Shown here: in pieces, positions 1 through 7,824 of the stretch
Numbering within the stretch: position 1 is the first letter of the stretch
Layout of the letters: every line of letters starts with the position of its first letter
Source of the DNA: Neorhizobium alkalisoli
GTDB taxonomy: Bacteria > Pseudomonadota > Alphaproteobacteria > Rhizobiales > Rhizobiaceae
DNA: 64,000 bases
NCBI RefSeq assembly: GCF_002968635.1
Contig: NZ_PVBN01000004.1
Coordinates: 310,001 to 374,000 of the forward strand
Direction of reading: 5' to 3'
The notes under the pieces: generated by a model
What the model was told of the DNA's origin: nothing
Seen by the model: only the letters and a program-made list of their open reading frames with translations
Databases searched by the model: none
Program-made: the position numbers and the translations under genes

Positions 1-864
1 GGGCGGGCTCATCACACGGCGGGCGGCATGATCCCAGTCCTTGTTGAAATATTCGCTCTCGTCGAGCGTCAGGTGCTGGATCAGCGGCTCGCCGTAAACG
101 CGCATGCCGTTCTGGCGCGCCCGCCGGATCGCCTCATGCGCCTGTTCGCAGGAGGTGTGCACCACATAGAGCGGCACGCCCGCCATGTCGGCGATGATGA
201 TGGCGCGGTTGGTCGCTTCACCCTCGACGGAGGCGGGGCGGGAATAGGCGTGCGCCTCGGGGCCGTTATTGCCTTCATCCATCAGCTTCTGCTGCATGGC
301 GGCAACCACGTCGCCGTTTTCCGCGTGAACGAGGGGTAGCGCACCGAGTTCGGCGCAACGCTGGAAGGAGGCGAACATCTCGTCGTCGTTCACCATCAGC
401 GCGCCCTTGTAGGCCATGAAGTGCTTGAACGTATTGATGCCGTGGTGAAGCACGACGGCCTTCATCTCGTTGAAGACCTGCTCACCCCACCAGGTGACCG
501 ACATATGGAAGGAATAATCGCAATTGGCGCGGGTCGCCTTGTTGTCCCAGCGCTTCAGCGCATCGAGAAGCGACTGGCCGGGCTCGGGCAGACAGAAGTC
601 GACCACCATGGTCGTGCCGCCGGAAAGGGCTGCACGCGTGCCGCTCTCGAAATCGTCGGAGGAATAGGTGCCCATGAACGGCATTTCCAGATGCACATGC
701 GGATCGATGCCGCCCGGCATGACGTAGCAGCCCGCCGCATCCAGCACCTCGTCGCCGGAGAGGTTCGGCCCGATCTCGAAGATCTTGCCAGCGTCGATCT
801 TCACGTCCGCCCTGTAGGTCAGGTCGGCGGTGACGATGGTTCCACCCTTGATGACTGTGGTCAT
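1..864 (-). CDS. hydA: dihydropyrimidinase / D-hydantoinase, C-terminus outside window
   Basis: Cyclic amidohydrolase that opens dihydrouracil or dihydrothymine to the N-carbamoyl beta-amino acid, the second step of reductive pyrimidine breakdown. The 288 visible residues begin with the amidohydrolase strand TVIKGGTIVTAD, followed by the metal-binding GGIDPHVHLEMPF motif (HxH, about residues 56-61), the FKHFMAYKG segment that supplies the carboxylated lysine (about 150), and a HAENGD metal-ligand motif (about 180). Full-length relatives have roughly 480 residues, so about 40% is missing beyond base 1. The ATG overlaps the stop of the upstream toxin gene by 4 bp (ATGA), implying translational coupling. 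Family assignment is confident; substrate is inferred from the preT/preA and carbamoylase genes nearby. Confidence 0.93.
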   Translation of the reverse strand, partial: MTTVIKGGTIVTADLTYRADVKIDAGKIFEIGPNLSGDEVLDAAGCYVMPGGIDPHVHLEMPFMGTYSSDDFESGTRAALSGGTTMVVDFCLPEPGQSLLDALKRWDNKATRANCDYSFHMSVTWWGEQVFNEMKAVVLHHGINTFKHFMAYKGALMVNDDEMFASFQRCAELGALPLVHAENGDVVAAMQQKLMDEGNNGPEAHAYSRPASVEGEATNRAIIIADMAGVPLYVVHTSCEQAHEAIRRARQNGMRVYGEPLIQHLTLDESEYFNKDWDHAARRVMSPP

Positions 865-1238
865 GGTTGTTCCCCTGATTGAACCCTGGTTATGGGCAGC
901 ACGGACTGCCGCAAACCGGTGATGGCGATGACGGCGGTCTCAAGTCGTTGCATTTCGTCATCATTCAGATGACCGATGATCTGGCGTATTGCAGACTTCC
1001 GCAGATGGGTCATTTTGTCGACCATGATCTGGGACGTCGTTTGCAGCCCATTGTCCCTTGAGGGGGCGATCGTCGGCCGAAAAATTGGAGAGTCGGCGAG
1101 AAACGTCGTAAGCGGGCATAACAGAAGAGTGACGTGATCTTCGATGAATTCTTCGGCATGGAGAATGACCGCCGGCCTCGGCTTGCCCAGGTCGCCTTGG
1201 AATGCCGCCGTTACCACATCGCCCCGCCTGAACTTCAC
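861..1238 (-). CDS. MazF/PemK-like type II toxin
   Basis: A 125-residue PemK/MazF-fold protein, a family of ribosome-independent mRNA endoribonucleases. The N-terminus has the diagnostic RRGDVVTAAFQGD..GKPRPAVIL pattern, and the length is typical. It starts at a GTG (1236-1238) that overlaps the antitoxin stop by 4 bp (GTGA), and its own stop overlaps the hydA ATG by 4 bp. The pair therefore lies inside the pyrimidine-catabolic transcription unit. Activity is likely because no truncation or frameshift is visible, but I cannot judge whether it is toxic or which sequence it cuts. Confidence 0.85.
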   Translation of the reverse strand: MKFRRGDVVTAAFQGDLGKPRPAVILHAEEFIEDHVTLLLCPLTTFLADSPIFRPTIAPSRDNGLQTTSQIMVDKMTHLRKSAIRQIIGHLNDDEMQRLETAVIAITGLRQSVLPITRVQSGEQP

Positions 1239-1447
1239 GGCTTATCCCAGTCCTCTGCGGCATTTTCATCGACAAGCTCCGTAATGCCAGCCTGCTGATC
1301 GGCTTGCACGGCGGCGCGTGCTTGCCTCGCGGCCTCCCTGAGATAGGCTTCGCTCGTCGTGTCCGGTATCCATATCTCAATCGGCCGATAGCCTTGGCGG
1401 ATAAGTTCGGCCCGTTCTTCCGGGGATATTTCTCTGGGTCTTCCCAT
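1235..1447 (-). CDS. MazE-family antitoxin (DUF3018-like)
   Basis: A 70-residue protein beginning MGRPREISPEERAELI and continuing with RPIEIWIPD, the pattern of the DUF3018 'antitoxin MazE family' proteins that precede MazF toxins in Alphaproteobacteria. The reading frame is open upstream, but the start at 1447 fits the family start. The acidic C-terminus (TELVDENAAEDWDKP) is the kind of tail that binds and blocks a MazF dimer. It begins 35 bp after the carbamoylase stop and overlaps the toxin start, so it is probably made from the catabolic operon. A promoter of its own in the 35-bp gap cannot be excluded. Confidence 0.82.
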   Translation of the reverse strand: MGRPREISPEERAELIRQGYRPIEIWIPDTTSEAYLREAARQARAAVQADQQAGITELVDENAAEDWDKP

Positions 1448-1482
1448 GGCCGTTCCTTTCACGACGGTTTTCAATCGCAATG

Positions 1483-2736
1483 CTACTCCACGATCTCCGC
1501 CGTCTCCAGCACGGCGTGGAACAGAACGTCGGCGCCGGCGGCGGCCCATTCCTTGGAAATGTCTTCTGCCTCGTTATGCGAGAGGCCGCCGACACAGGGG
1601 CACATGATCATCGTCGCGGGTGCAACCTTGGATGCCCAGCAGGCATCGTGTCCGGCGCCGGAAATGATGTTCATGTGGCTGTAGCCCAGCTTTTCCGCCG
1701 CCTCACGGACGCGTCCCACGAGCACCGGGTCGAAGGTTACCGGATCGAAATGACCGACAGCCTCGACGGAACAGCCGACGCCGAGCTTTTCGCAGATCTT
1801 CGCCGCCTCGGCCTCGATCTTTGCCCGCATGCGGTCGAGCTTTTCCTGGCTCGGCGTGCGAATGTCGATGGTGAAGACCACTTTGCCCGGCAGGACGTTG
1901 CGCGAGTTCGGCGAGAAGAAGACCTGGCCGACGCCGCCGACGGCACCCGGCTGCTCGCTCATCGCCACGTCCTGCACCATTTCGAAGATGCGGCTCATGG
2001 CGAGCCCCGCGTTGACGCGCATATTCATCGGCGTCGAGCCGGTATGGGCTTCCCGGCCGGTCAGCGTGAATTCCAGCCACCAGAGGCCCTGACAGTGGGT
2101 GACGACGCCGATTTGCTTGTTCTCGGCCTCCAGGATCGGCCCCTGCTCGATGTGGTATTCGAAATAGGCGTGCATCTTTCTGGTGCCGACCTCTTCGTCG
2201 CCCGCCCAGCCGATGCGCTTCAATTCCTCGCCGAAGGTTTTGCCTTCCGGATCCTTGCGGGAATAGGCGTAATCGATCGAATGTGCGCCGGCGAAGACGC
2301 CGGAAGCCAGCATGGCGGGCGCGAAGCGTGCGCCTTCCTCGTTGGTCCAGTTGGTGACGACGATCGGATGTTTCGTCCTGATGTCCAGGTCGTTCATGGT
2401 GCGCACCACTTCGAGTGCGCCGAGGACGCCGAGCACGCCGTCATATTTGCCGCCGGTCGGCTGGGTGTCGAGGTGAGAGCCGACATAGACGGGCAGGGCC
2501 CCGGGATCGGTGCCGGCGCGGGTGGCGAACATCGTGCCCATTTGGTCGACGCCGAGTGTCAGCCCGGCTTCATCGCACCACGTCTTGAAGAGACTGCGGC
2601 CTTCCTTGTCGGCGTCCGTCAGGGTCTGGCGATTGTTGCCGCCGGCAATCCCGGGACCGATCTTCGCCATCTCCATCAGCATGTCCCAGAGACGGTCGCC
2701 GTTGATGCGCAAGTTCTCGCCTGGTGCTGCCACCAT
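1483..2736 (-). CDS. Zn-dependent N-carbamoyl amino acid hydrolase (beta-ureidopropionase / allantoate amidohydrolase family)
   Basis: M20-family amidohydrolase, third step of reductive pyrimidine catabolism: N-carbamoyl-beta-alanine to beta-alanine, CO2 and ammonia. The 417 residues contain the family metal motifs VGSHLDTQPTGGKYDG (His/Asp ligands, about 95-110), TNWTNEEGARFAPAM (Glu-Glu), EYHIEQGPILE, and a late ISGAGHDACWASKVAPATM motif with a metal His. The frame is open well upstream, but ATG 2736 is preceded by a GAGGAC ribosome-binding site and gives the normal family length. It is the first gene of the leftward operon and diverges from rutR. Family certain; substrate inferred from neighbours. 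Confidence 0.93.
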   Translation of the reverse strand: MVAAPGENLRINGDRLWDMLMEMAKIGPGIAGGNNRQTLTDADKEGRSLFKTWCDEAGLTLGVDQMGTMFATRAGTDPGALPVYVGSHLDTQPTGGKYDGVLGVLGALEVVRTMNDLDIRTKHPIVVTNWTNEEGARFAPAMLASGVFAGAHSIDYAYSRKDPEGKTFGEELKRIGWAGDEEVGTRKMHAYFEYHIEQGPILEAENKQIGVVTHCQGLWWLEFTLTGREAHTGSTPMNMRVNAGLAMSRIFEMVQDVAMSEQPGAVGGVGQVFFSPNSRNVLPGKVVFTIDIRTPSQEKLDRMRAKIEAEAAKICEKLGVGCSVEAVGHFDPVTFDPVLVGRVREAAEKLGYSHMNIISGAGHDACWASKVAPATMIMCPCVGGLSHNEAEDISKEWAAAGADVLFHAVLETAEIVE

Positions 2737-2863
2737 CACATTGTCCTCACCTGTTTCACACGTCCTCTTTGCAGCGGACGGCATGTTTTTTCGTTCCCGC
2801 GGTCCTTCGTGCGCATTGCGTTCGAAGATCGGCATTGCCTTTGTTTTGCTTGTCGCCGATAAT

Positions 2864-2879
2864 TTGACCGATTGGTAAA
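2864..2879. promoter_or_regulatory. RutR-type operator in the carbamoylase/rutR intergenic region
   Basis: The 16-mer TTGACCGATTGGTAAA matches the RutR consensus TTGACCANNTGGTCAA at 12 of its 14 defined positions. It lies between the divergent carbamoylase and rutR genes, about 130 bp from one start and 97 bp from the other, so one bound dimer could control both. The consensus is established for Escherichia coli RutR; its use here is inference. Confidence 0.7.
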
Positions 2880-2975
2880 ACATTACAATTTCCGCAGCAT
2901 CACTCAAGCCGAAAATCAGCAAAAAGCCAGAGAAATCGTGATCGGCGAAGCGAAGCGGACAAGGGAGGGGAAGGG

Positions 2976-3620
2976 ATGGCCATTCCGAGGGCTGCAAAGA
3001 CGCAGCGGCGCACGCGCATCCAGGAGGAGAAGGAGGAACGTATCCTCGAAGCGGCGCTCGACGTCTTTTCTTCCAGTGGTTTCCGTGGCTCGACCATCGA
3101 CCAGATCGCCGAGGCGGCGGGCATGTCGAAACCGAACCTCCTCTATTATTTTCGCACCAAGGAGGCGATCCACCGCCAGCTCATCGACCGGGTGCTGTTC
3201 ACCTGGCTGGAGCCGCTGCGCGCATTCGACGCCGAGGGCAATCCCGAAGCGGAAATCCGCTCCTATATCCGCCGAAAACTCGAGATGGCTCGCGATTTCC
3301 CCCGCGAGAGCCGGCTCTTCGCCAATGAAATCCTGCAGGGTGCGCCGCATATCGAGGACGAGCTGAAGGGGCCACTCAAGGAACTCGTAGACGAGAAGGC
3401 GGAGGTCATCCGCGCCTGGGCGCGGGCCGGCAAGATTGCCGGATGCGATCCCTATCACCTGATCTTCTCGATCTGGGCGACGACGCAGCATTATGCGGAT
3501 TTCGACGTCCAGGTTCGCGCGGTGCTGAGTCAGGAATCGGCGGGCGATAGGCGTTTCGAGGACGCTGCCCGGTTTCTGGAACAGCTCTACATGGATGGAT
3601 TGCGGATCCGGGCCGGCTGA
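2976..3620 (+). CDS. rutR: TetR-family regulator, RutR-like
   Basis: A 214-residue TetR regulator. The N-terminal helix-turn-helix is clear (RILEAALDVFSSSGFRGSTIDQIAEAAGMS.. about 20-55, then NLLYYFRTKEAIH), and the C-terminal half (RESRLFANEILQGAPH, AWARAGKIAGCDPYHLIFSIWATTQHYADF) follows RutR/YcdC, which senses uracil and thymine. The start at 2976 follows a GGGAGGGGAAGGG purine-rich site. It diverges from the carbamoylase operon across a RutR-like palindrome, and a second such site lies before preT. Probably an autoregulated, pyrimidine-responsive regulator of the whole pathway. Confidence 0.88.
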   Translation: MAIPRAAKTQRRTRIQEEKEERILEAALDVFSSSGFRGSTIDQIAEAAGMSKPNLLYYFRTKEAIHRQLIDRVLFTWLEPLRAFDAEGNPEAEIRSYIRRKLEMARDFPRESRLFANEILQGAPHIEDELKGPLKELVDEKAEVIRAWARAGKIAGCDPYHLIFSIWATTQHYADFDVQVRAVLSQESAGDRRFEDAARFLEQLYMDGLRIRAG

Positions 3621-3646
3621 CGGTCGGACATCTTTCCGCAGAACGC

Positions 3647-3675
3647 AAAAAAACGCCGGCCTGGGGCCGGCGTTT
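3647..3675 (-). terminator. Rho-independent terminator after glnII
   Basis: An 11-bp perfect stem (3651-3661 with 3665-3675) around a 3-nt loop. Read on the minus strand the GC-rich hairpin is followed by seven or more U residues, so it terminates glnII. It lies between convergent rutR and glnII and may also stop rutR transcripts. Confidence 0.85.
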
Positions 3676-3695
3676 CAGTCTTGGGGGGTATGCGA

Positions 3696-4736
3696 TCAGG
3701 CGGCAGCCGAAGCGAAGCCTGAGGTCGGAACTTCCGAGATCGTCTTCAGAACCTGCGAAGCGATCTGGTAGGGGTCGCCCTGGGAATTCGGACGGCGATC
3801 TTCCAGATAGCCCTTGTAGTCGTTCTTGACGAAGGAATGCGGAACGCGGATCGAAGCACCGCGGTCGGCAACGCCGTAGGAGAACTTGTTCCACGGAGCG
3901 GTTTCGTGCTTGCCGGTCAGGCGCTTGTCGTTATCAGGGCCGTAAACGTTGATGTGGTCCATCAGGTTCTTGTCGAACTGGGCCATCAGCGCTTCGAAAT
4001 AGGCCTTGCCGCCGACTTCGCGCATGAACTTGGTCGAGAAGTTGCAATGCATGCCCGAGCCGTTCCAGTCGGTGTCGCCGAGCGGCTTGCAGTGATACTC
4101 GATGTCGATGCCGTATTTTTCCGTCAGGCGCTGCAACAGGTAGCGAGCCATCCAGATCTGGTCGGCGGCCTTTTTGGAGCCTTTGCCAAAAATCTGGAAT
4201 TCCCACTGGCCCTTGGCCACTTCGGCATTGATGCCTTCGTGGTTGATGCCGGCGGCGAGGCAGAGGTCGAGATGTTCTTCAACGATCTCGCGGGCAATCG
4301 AACCGACGTTCGAATAACCGACGCCGGTGTAGTACGGGCCCTGCGGAGCCGGGTAGCCCTGCTCGGGGAAGCCGAGCGGACGGCCGTTCTCGTAGAAGAA
4401 ATATTCCTGCTCGAAGCCGAACCACGCGTCCTCGTCGTCGAGGATGGTTGCGCGGCTGTTCGACGGATGCGGGGTGACGCCATCGGGCATCATGACTTCG
4501 CACATCACGAGCACGCCGTTGGTGCGGGCCGGGTCCGGGTAAATGGCGACGGGCTTCAGCACGCAATCGGAGCTGCGGCCTTCGGCCTGCATGGTCGACG
4601 AACCGTCAAAGCCCCAGAGCGGAAGCTGCTCGAGCGTCGGGAAGCTGTCGAATTCCTTGATCTGCGTCTTGCCACGCAGGTTCGGGGTCGGGGTGTAACC
4701 GTCGAGCCAGATGTACTCGAGCTTATACTTCGTCAT
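3696..4736 (-). CDS. glnII: glutamine synthetase II (eukaryotic-type)
   Basis: ATP-dependent ligation of ammonia to glutamate, cytoplasmic. The 346-residue length and motifs (LPLWGFDGSSTMQAEG near 40-55, FGFEQEYFFY near 105, NHEGINAEVAKGQWEFQ near 170, GMHCNFSTKFM, PHSFVKNDYKGYLEDRRPNSQGDPY) identify the short octameric GSII of rhizobia rather than GSI. There is no adenylylation loop, so control is expected at expression level. A sigma-54 promoter lies 90 bp upstream and gstI is divergent, the known rhizobial arrangement. A terminator follows. Confidence 0.97.
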   Translation of the reverse strand: MTKYKLEYIWLDGYTPTPNLRGKTQIKEFDSFPTLEQLPLWGFDGSSTMQAEGRSSDCVLKPVAIYPDPARTNGVLVMCEVMMPDGVTPHPSNSRATILDDEDAWFGFEQEYFFYENGRPLGFPEQGYPAPQGPYYTGVGYSNVGSIAREIVEEHLDLCLAAGINHEGINAEVAKGQWEFQIFGKGSKKAADQIWMARYLLQRLTEKYGIDIEYHCKPLGDTDWNGSGMHCNFSTKFMREVGGKAYFEALMAQFDKNLMDHINVYGPDNDKRLTGKHETAPWNKFSYGVADRGASIRVPHSFVKNDYKGYLEDRRPNSQGDPYQIASQVLKTISEVPTSGFASAAA

Positions 4737-4826
4737 TTTTTATCTCTCAGGCCGTGGTGTTCATGGTTGAGCAATCCTGAGGAAACGGCTTCTTTACGAA
4801 CCGCGCCTCCGGGATGACAAGGAGAG

Positions 4827-4842
4827 TGCATATCCCGTGCCA
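4827..4842 (-). promoter_or_regulatory. sigma-54 (RpoN) promoter for glnII
   Basis: On the minus strand, TGGCACG-GGAT-ATGCA matches the sigma-54 consensus TGGCACG-N4-TTGCA at all but one position, with the required GG/GC spacing. It lies about 90 bp upstream of the glnII ATG. This fits NtrC-dependent, nitrogen-limited expression known for rhizobial glnII. Confidence 0.8.
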
Positions 4843-5113
4843 GTTTGCAGGCTGGGTGTCATTTTTTGTTAAAAAAGTGTGAATGCACGCCGAGCCGGAG
4901 CGTCCGGCTGAACGCTTTCGTGCCGTAAATAAGTGCGTGCTCATGAAAATGGCGGTTTTTCCGCTTCGCCCATGCCCGGAGTCTGGAACTGCAAGCGATG
5001 AAAGGCGTTTGCCTGCCTGGCGCTCGAAAGAGCAGATTTAACTCTGGCGAAAACTGCTTGGCTAAATTAGCGCCTAGCGCTTGAGAGTGAAGTGATATAA
5101 AATCGTGCAACAA

Positions 5114-5128
5114 GCACAAAAAATGTGC
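5114..5128. promoter_or_regulatory. candidate NtrC-binding dyad
   Basis: GCAC-N7-GTGC has the spacing of the NtrC core (TGCACC-N5-GGTGCA). Further GTGC/GCAC half-sites surround it (5105-5157). It is 53-67 bp upstream of gstI and about 270 bp upstream of the glnII sigma-54 promoter, so one NtrC cluster could act on both divergent genes. Confidence 0.5.
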
Positions 5129-5181
5129 AAATTTGTGCCTGCGTGTGTTTATATGCACTATTAGGTTTAGGAGACGATAGG

Positions 5182-5376
5182 ATGACCACTGACATCCATC
5201 GTGAGACGGCCAGGATCTACCAATTTCCCATCCGCCCCCGGCGGCGGCTCGAAAGTGGCGCGACGGTGCCTTCAGATCTGGAAATCGTCGTCAGCGTCGT
5301 CGATACCTGCTGGTATCACGACGAAGCGGTAAAGGATGCTGCGCCGAAAAATGGCGAGCGCCCTAAACCCTGCTGA
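5182..5376 (+). CDS. gstI: GstI-like glutamine synthetase translation inhibitor (DUF2735)
   Basis: A 64-residue protein starting MTTDIHRETARIYQFPI.RPRRRLE, the DUF2735 pattern. In Rhizobium leguminosarum a protein of about 63 residues encoded divergently from glnII, GstI, inhibits glnII translation; length, position and orientation agree here. The ATG at 5182 has a TAGGAG site 8 bp upstream, so the longer open frame from 5125 is not used. The leader contains GCAC/GTGC dyads that may bind NtrC. Assignment rests on synteny plus family; biochemical function is by analogy. Confidence 0.82.
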   Translation: MTTDIHRETARIYQFPIRPRRRLESGATVPSDLEIVVSVVDTCWYHDEAVKDAAPKNGERPKPC

Positions 5377-5433
5377 ATTCCCGCAGAGACGCTCTTCCTT
5401 CTTTTGGCGGAGCCTTGCCGTTCTCTGACGGCC

Positions 5434-6471
5434 TCAAAAACCAAACAGTTTGAGCATCGCATAACCGAAGACTGCGATGAACAGCCATCCGAAGGCGCCG
5501 AGAGCAAGGGGGCGCCAGCCTTCCGCCTTCAGTTTTCCGATATCGGTATGAAGCCCCATGGCCGCGAGTGCCATGGAGAGAAGAAACGCCGTCACCGTCG
5601 AGAGCAGCTGGTTGATGTCGGCGGGGATGGGGACGGTACTGTTGAGCAGCATCATGCCGACAAACCCCAGCACGAACCACGGCATCGGCGCGGATGCCTT
5701 CGTGGCGCCATCCGAACCGGAACGCATGGCGAGCGCCAGCGTCATGATCAGCGGCGCCAGCATGACGACGCGGGCCAGCTTCGAGATCGTGCCGAACTGG
5801 CCTGCCACGTCGCCGCCCTGAAAGGCGGCCGCCACCACCTGTGCCACTTCATGGATGGTCGCGCCCGTCCAGAGGCCGTAGCCGCGGGCATCGAGGCCAA
5901 GAGCGGCGGCCAGAAACGGATAGCCAAGCATCGACAGCGACCCGAACAATGTCACGCAGGCGACCGCGTAGGCCACGTGTTCCTGTTTTCCGCGTATCAC
6001 GGTGTTGGCCGCGATGACTGCGGAGGCGCCGCAGACCGAGGTGCCGGCGGCAATCAGATCCGTCAGCGAGCGGTCTACGCCCATGGCCCGGCCGGCAATG
6101 CGGATTGCGCCGAAAGTTGCGACCAGTGTCAATGCGATCATGCAGAGGCCCGCTGTCCCGAGCGAGAGAATCTGCGCCGCCGTCACCTGCAGACCCAGCA
6201 GGACGATGCCGACGCGGAGGATTCGCCTGAGGCAGAAGTTGATGCCGGCTTCCGTCGTTGCCGGAACCGTGATGACGTTGCGGATCAGCATGCCGAAGAC
6301 GATCGAGAGGATGAGCGGGCTCAGCGTCATCCATCCCGTCAGATTGCGGATGGCAATCGCGGTCGCGGCGATCGCTGCCGTGAGAACAAGGCCCGGAAGG
6401 ACGGGAGCGACAGAGAAAAAGCCCAACGAAATGGAAGAGCGCTGTTCTGCTGTCGGCTGGATCGGCTTCAT
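5434..6471 (-). CDS. yeiH: YeiH-family putative exporter (UPF0324)
   Basis: A 345-residue integral membrane protein of about ten hydrophobic segments. Family landmarks are LSPLILSIVFGMLIRN (about 50-65), GIVLLGLQVT, the central TSVCGASAVIAANTVI motif (about 143-158), and GATIHEVAQVVAAAF. The family is annotated as putative sulfate exporters, although the transported substrate is not firmly established. It diverges from a LysR regulator, the usual yeiH-yeiE-type arrangement, so it is probably under that regulator's control. Confidence 0.9.
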   Translation of the reverse strand: MKPIQPTAEQRSSISLGFFSVAPVLPGLVLTAAIAATAIAIRNLTGWMTLSPLILSIVFGMLIRNVITVPATTEAGINFCLRRILRVGIVLLGLQVTAAQILSLGTAGLCMIALTLVATFGAIRIAGRAMGVDRSLTDLIAAGTSVCGASAVIAANTVIRGKQEHVAYAVACVTLFGSLSMLGYPFLAAALGLDARGYGLWTGATIHEVAQVVAAAFQGGDVAGQFGTISKLARVVMLAPLIMTLALAMRSGSDGATKASAPMPWFVLGFVGMMLLNSTVPIPADINQLLSTVTAFLLSMALAAMGLHTDIGKLKAEGWRPLALGAFGWLFIAVFGYAMLKLFGF

Positions 6472-6507
6472 GAATTTTCCAAAGTGTGAAACTGCTATGG
6501 AAAATCA

Positions 6508-6524
6508 TTCTCCATCTTGGAGAA
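6508..6524. promoter_or_regulatory. inverted repeat between yeiH and the LysR gene
   Basis: TTCTCCA-TCT-TGGAGAA is a perfect 7-bp inverted repeat in the 113-bp divergent intergenic region. LysR regulators commonly bind dyads there, so it is a likely operator, though it is not the classical T-N11-A core alone. Confidence 0.45.
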
Positions 6525-6584
6525 ACACAAATCCAATTGATAACTATTGTGATATCGTTCGCTGAAATCGAATGGTTGGATGGA

Positions 6585-7484
6585 ATGACGCTCGAACAGC
6601 TCAGAATATTTCTTGAAGTGGCGTCCCGCGAACATGTCACGCGGGCGGCGGAGGCGTTGAGCCTCACCCAATCCGCTGTCAGTGCGGCGGTCTCCGCGCT
6701 GGAGGCGCGGCATTCCGTGATCCTGTTCAATCGTGTCGGGCGCCGCATCGAACTCACGGAGGCCGGGCGACTCTTCGTGCCGGAGGCCCGCGCGGTGCTG
6801 GAGCGAGCGCGCACGGCCGAGCACATGCTTGCCGATCTCGCGGGCTCGGCTTCAGGCGTGCTGCGTGTTCATGCCAGCCAGACGGTGGCCAGCTACTGGC
6901 TGCCGGCGCGACTCGTCAGTTATCACGAGCGCTTCCCCCGCGTCGACGTGCAGTTGACCGTCGGCAATACCCAGAGCGCTGCGGAAGCCGTGCTCGCCGG
7001 TACGGCCGAGCTGGCGGTGGTGGAAGGCGAAGTCTTCCTGTCAGGCCTCAAGCGTCGCAAGGTGGCGGAGGACCGGCTGGTACTCGTCGTCGGCCGCCGC
7101 CATTCCTGGGCGGACGGGCGGAAAATACGCTCGAGCGATTTTCTCGAGACCAACTGGATCATGCGCGAAAAAGGGTCTGGCACGCGTTCGGCTTTCGAGG
7201 CATTGCTCATCAATCTCGGCATCGAGCCGCAGTCCCTGTCCGTCGTGCTCGAACTCCCGTCGAACGAAGCAGCCATGGCCGCAGTGGAGGCGGGCCTTGC
7301 GGCGACGGTGGTTTCGAGCCGCGCGGCGCAACCTCATTCTTCTTCGGGCCGATTGCATGTCGCCGATTTTTCCATGCCGGTACGGCAGTTTTCTGCGCTC
7401 CATCACGCGGAGCGGCACGCGACGCGCGCCTTGCGCGCGATGCTCGAAGTTCTGGGCGAACCCATCGACGAAGGAAGCATATGA
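6585..7484 (+). CDS. LysR-family regulator (YeiE-like)
   Basis: A 299-residue LysR-type regulator. Residues 1-60 are the winged helix-turn-helix (MTLEQLRIFLEVASREHVTRAAEAL.. LTQSAVSAAVSALE), and the rest is a periplasmic-binding-protein-like effector domain starting near SGVLRVHASQTVASYWLP. The ATG at 6585 is chosen because it gives the exact family start; the frame is open 33 codons upstream without homology. It diverges from yeiH across 113 bp containing a perfect dyad. The likely target is yeiH; the effector is unknown. Confidence 0.9.
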   Translation: MTLEQLRIFLEVASREHVTRAAEALSLTQSAVSAAVSALEARHSVILFNRVGRRIELTEAGRLFVPEARAVLERARTAEHMLADLAGSASGVLRVHASQTVASYWLPARLVSYHERFPRVDVQLTVGNTQSAAEAVLAGTAELAVVEGEVFLSGLKRRKVAEDRLVLVVGRRHSWADGRKIRSSDFLETNWIMREKGSGTRSAFEALLINLGIEPQSLSVVLELPSNEAAMAAVEAGLAATVVSSRAAQPHSSSGRLHVADFSMPVRQFSALHHAERHATRALRAMLEVLGEPIDEGSI

Positions 7485-7512
7485 GCCCTCCAGCGGCTGG
7501 AGAGCGATCGCC

Positions 7513-7538
7513 GGAACTCCTTTCTCCCGCCGAACGTT
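7513..7538 (+). promoter_or_regulatory. EcfG/RpoE2-type general stress promoter
   Basis: GGAAC (7513-7517), 17 bp, then CGTT (7535-7538) is a full match to the alphaproteobacterial EcfG consensus GGAAC-N16/17-CGTT. It ends 33 bp before the ATG at 7572 and so explains expression of the following small gene, perhaps also the haemoglobin gene downstream. Confidence 0.75.
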
Positions 7539-7571
7539 TTGCCTGACGAGATGAAACTCGAGGGACCGTAT

Positions 7572-7751
7572 ATGGCTGAAGATAAAAAAGCCCAGGAAGC
7601 GGTGGAGCATATCGGTAAGCCGGGAGAAGCTGCGAAGCACCCGCCAGCCGGACCGCATGCCAAGCCGCACCTTACCGACAACGAGAAGACGCCGGGCACC
7701 GGTTCCCTGCCGGATCCCGAGGCGACGGAAACCGACGCTGGACCGGACTAG
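7572..7751 (+). CDS. small hydrophilic protein, probable general-stress gene
   Basis: A 59-residue, strongly hydrophilic, Pro/Gly/Glu/Lys-rich protein (MAEDKKAQEAVEHIGKPG...) without membrane segments and probably disordered. I do not recognise a named family. The start at 7572 is supported by the GAGGGA site upstream and by its position just after an EcfG-type promoter; an in-frame upstream codon at 7539 would lie on the promoter itself. A truncated haemoglobin gene follows 73 bp later. A stress-related role is inferred only from the promoter. Confidence 0.65.
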   Translation: MAEDKKAQEAVEHIGKPGEAAKHPPAGPHAKPHLTDNEKTPGTGSLPDPEATETDAGPD

Positions 7752-7824
7752 GTGCGACGCCGTGCCCCTTGCCTGGGTGAAGGGACGCCATTAACACCAT
7801 GACGCGGCAAATAGGGCGGCGGGC

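Noticed and set aside
1480..2862. 460-codon plus-strand frame opposite the carbamoylase gene
   Set aside because: It is the complementary shadow of a conserved enzyme gene in GC-rich DNA and has no family motifs.
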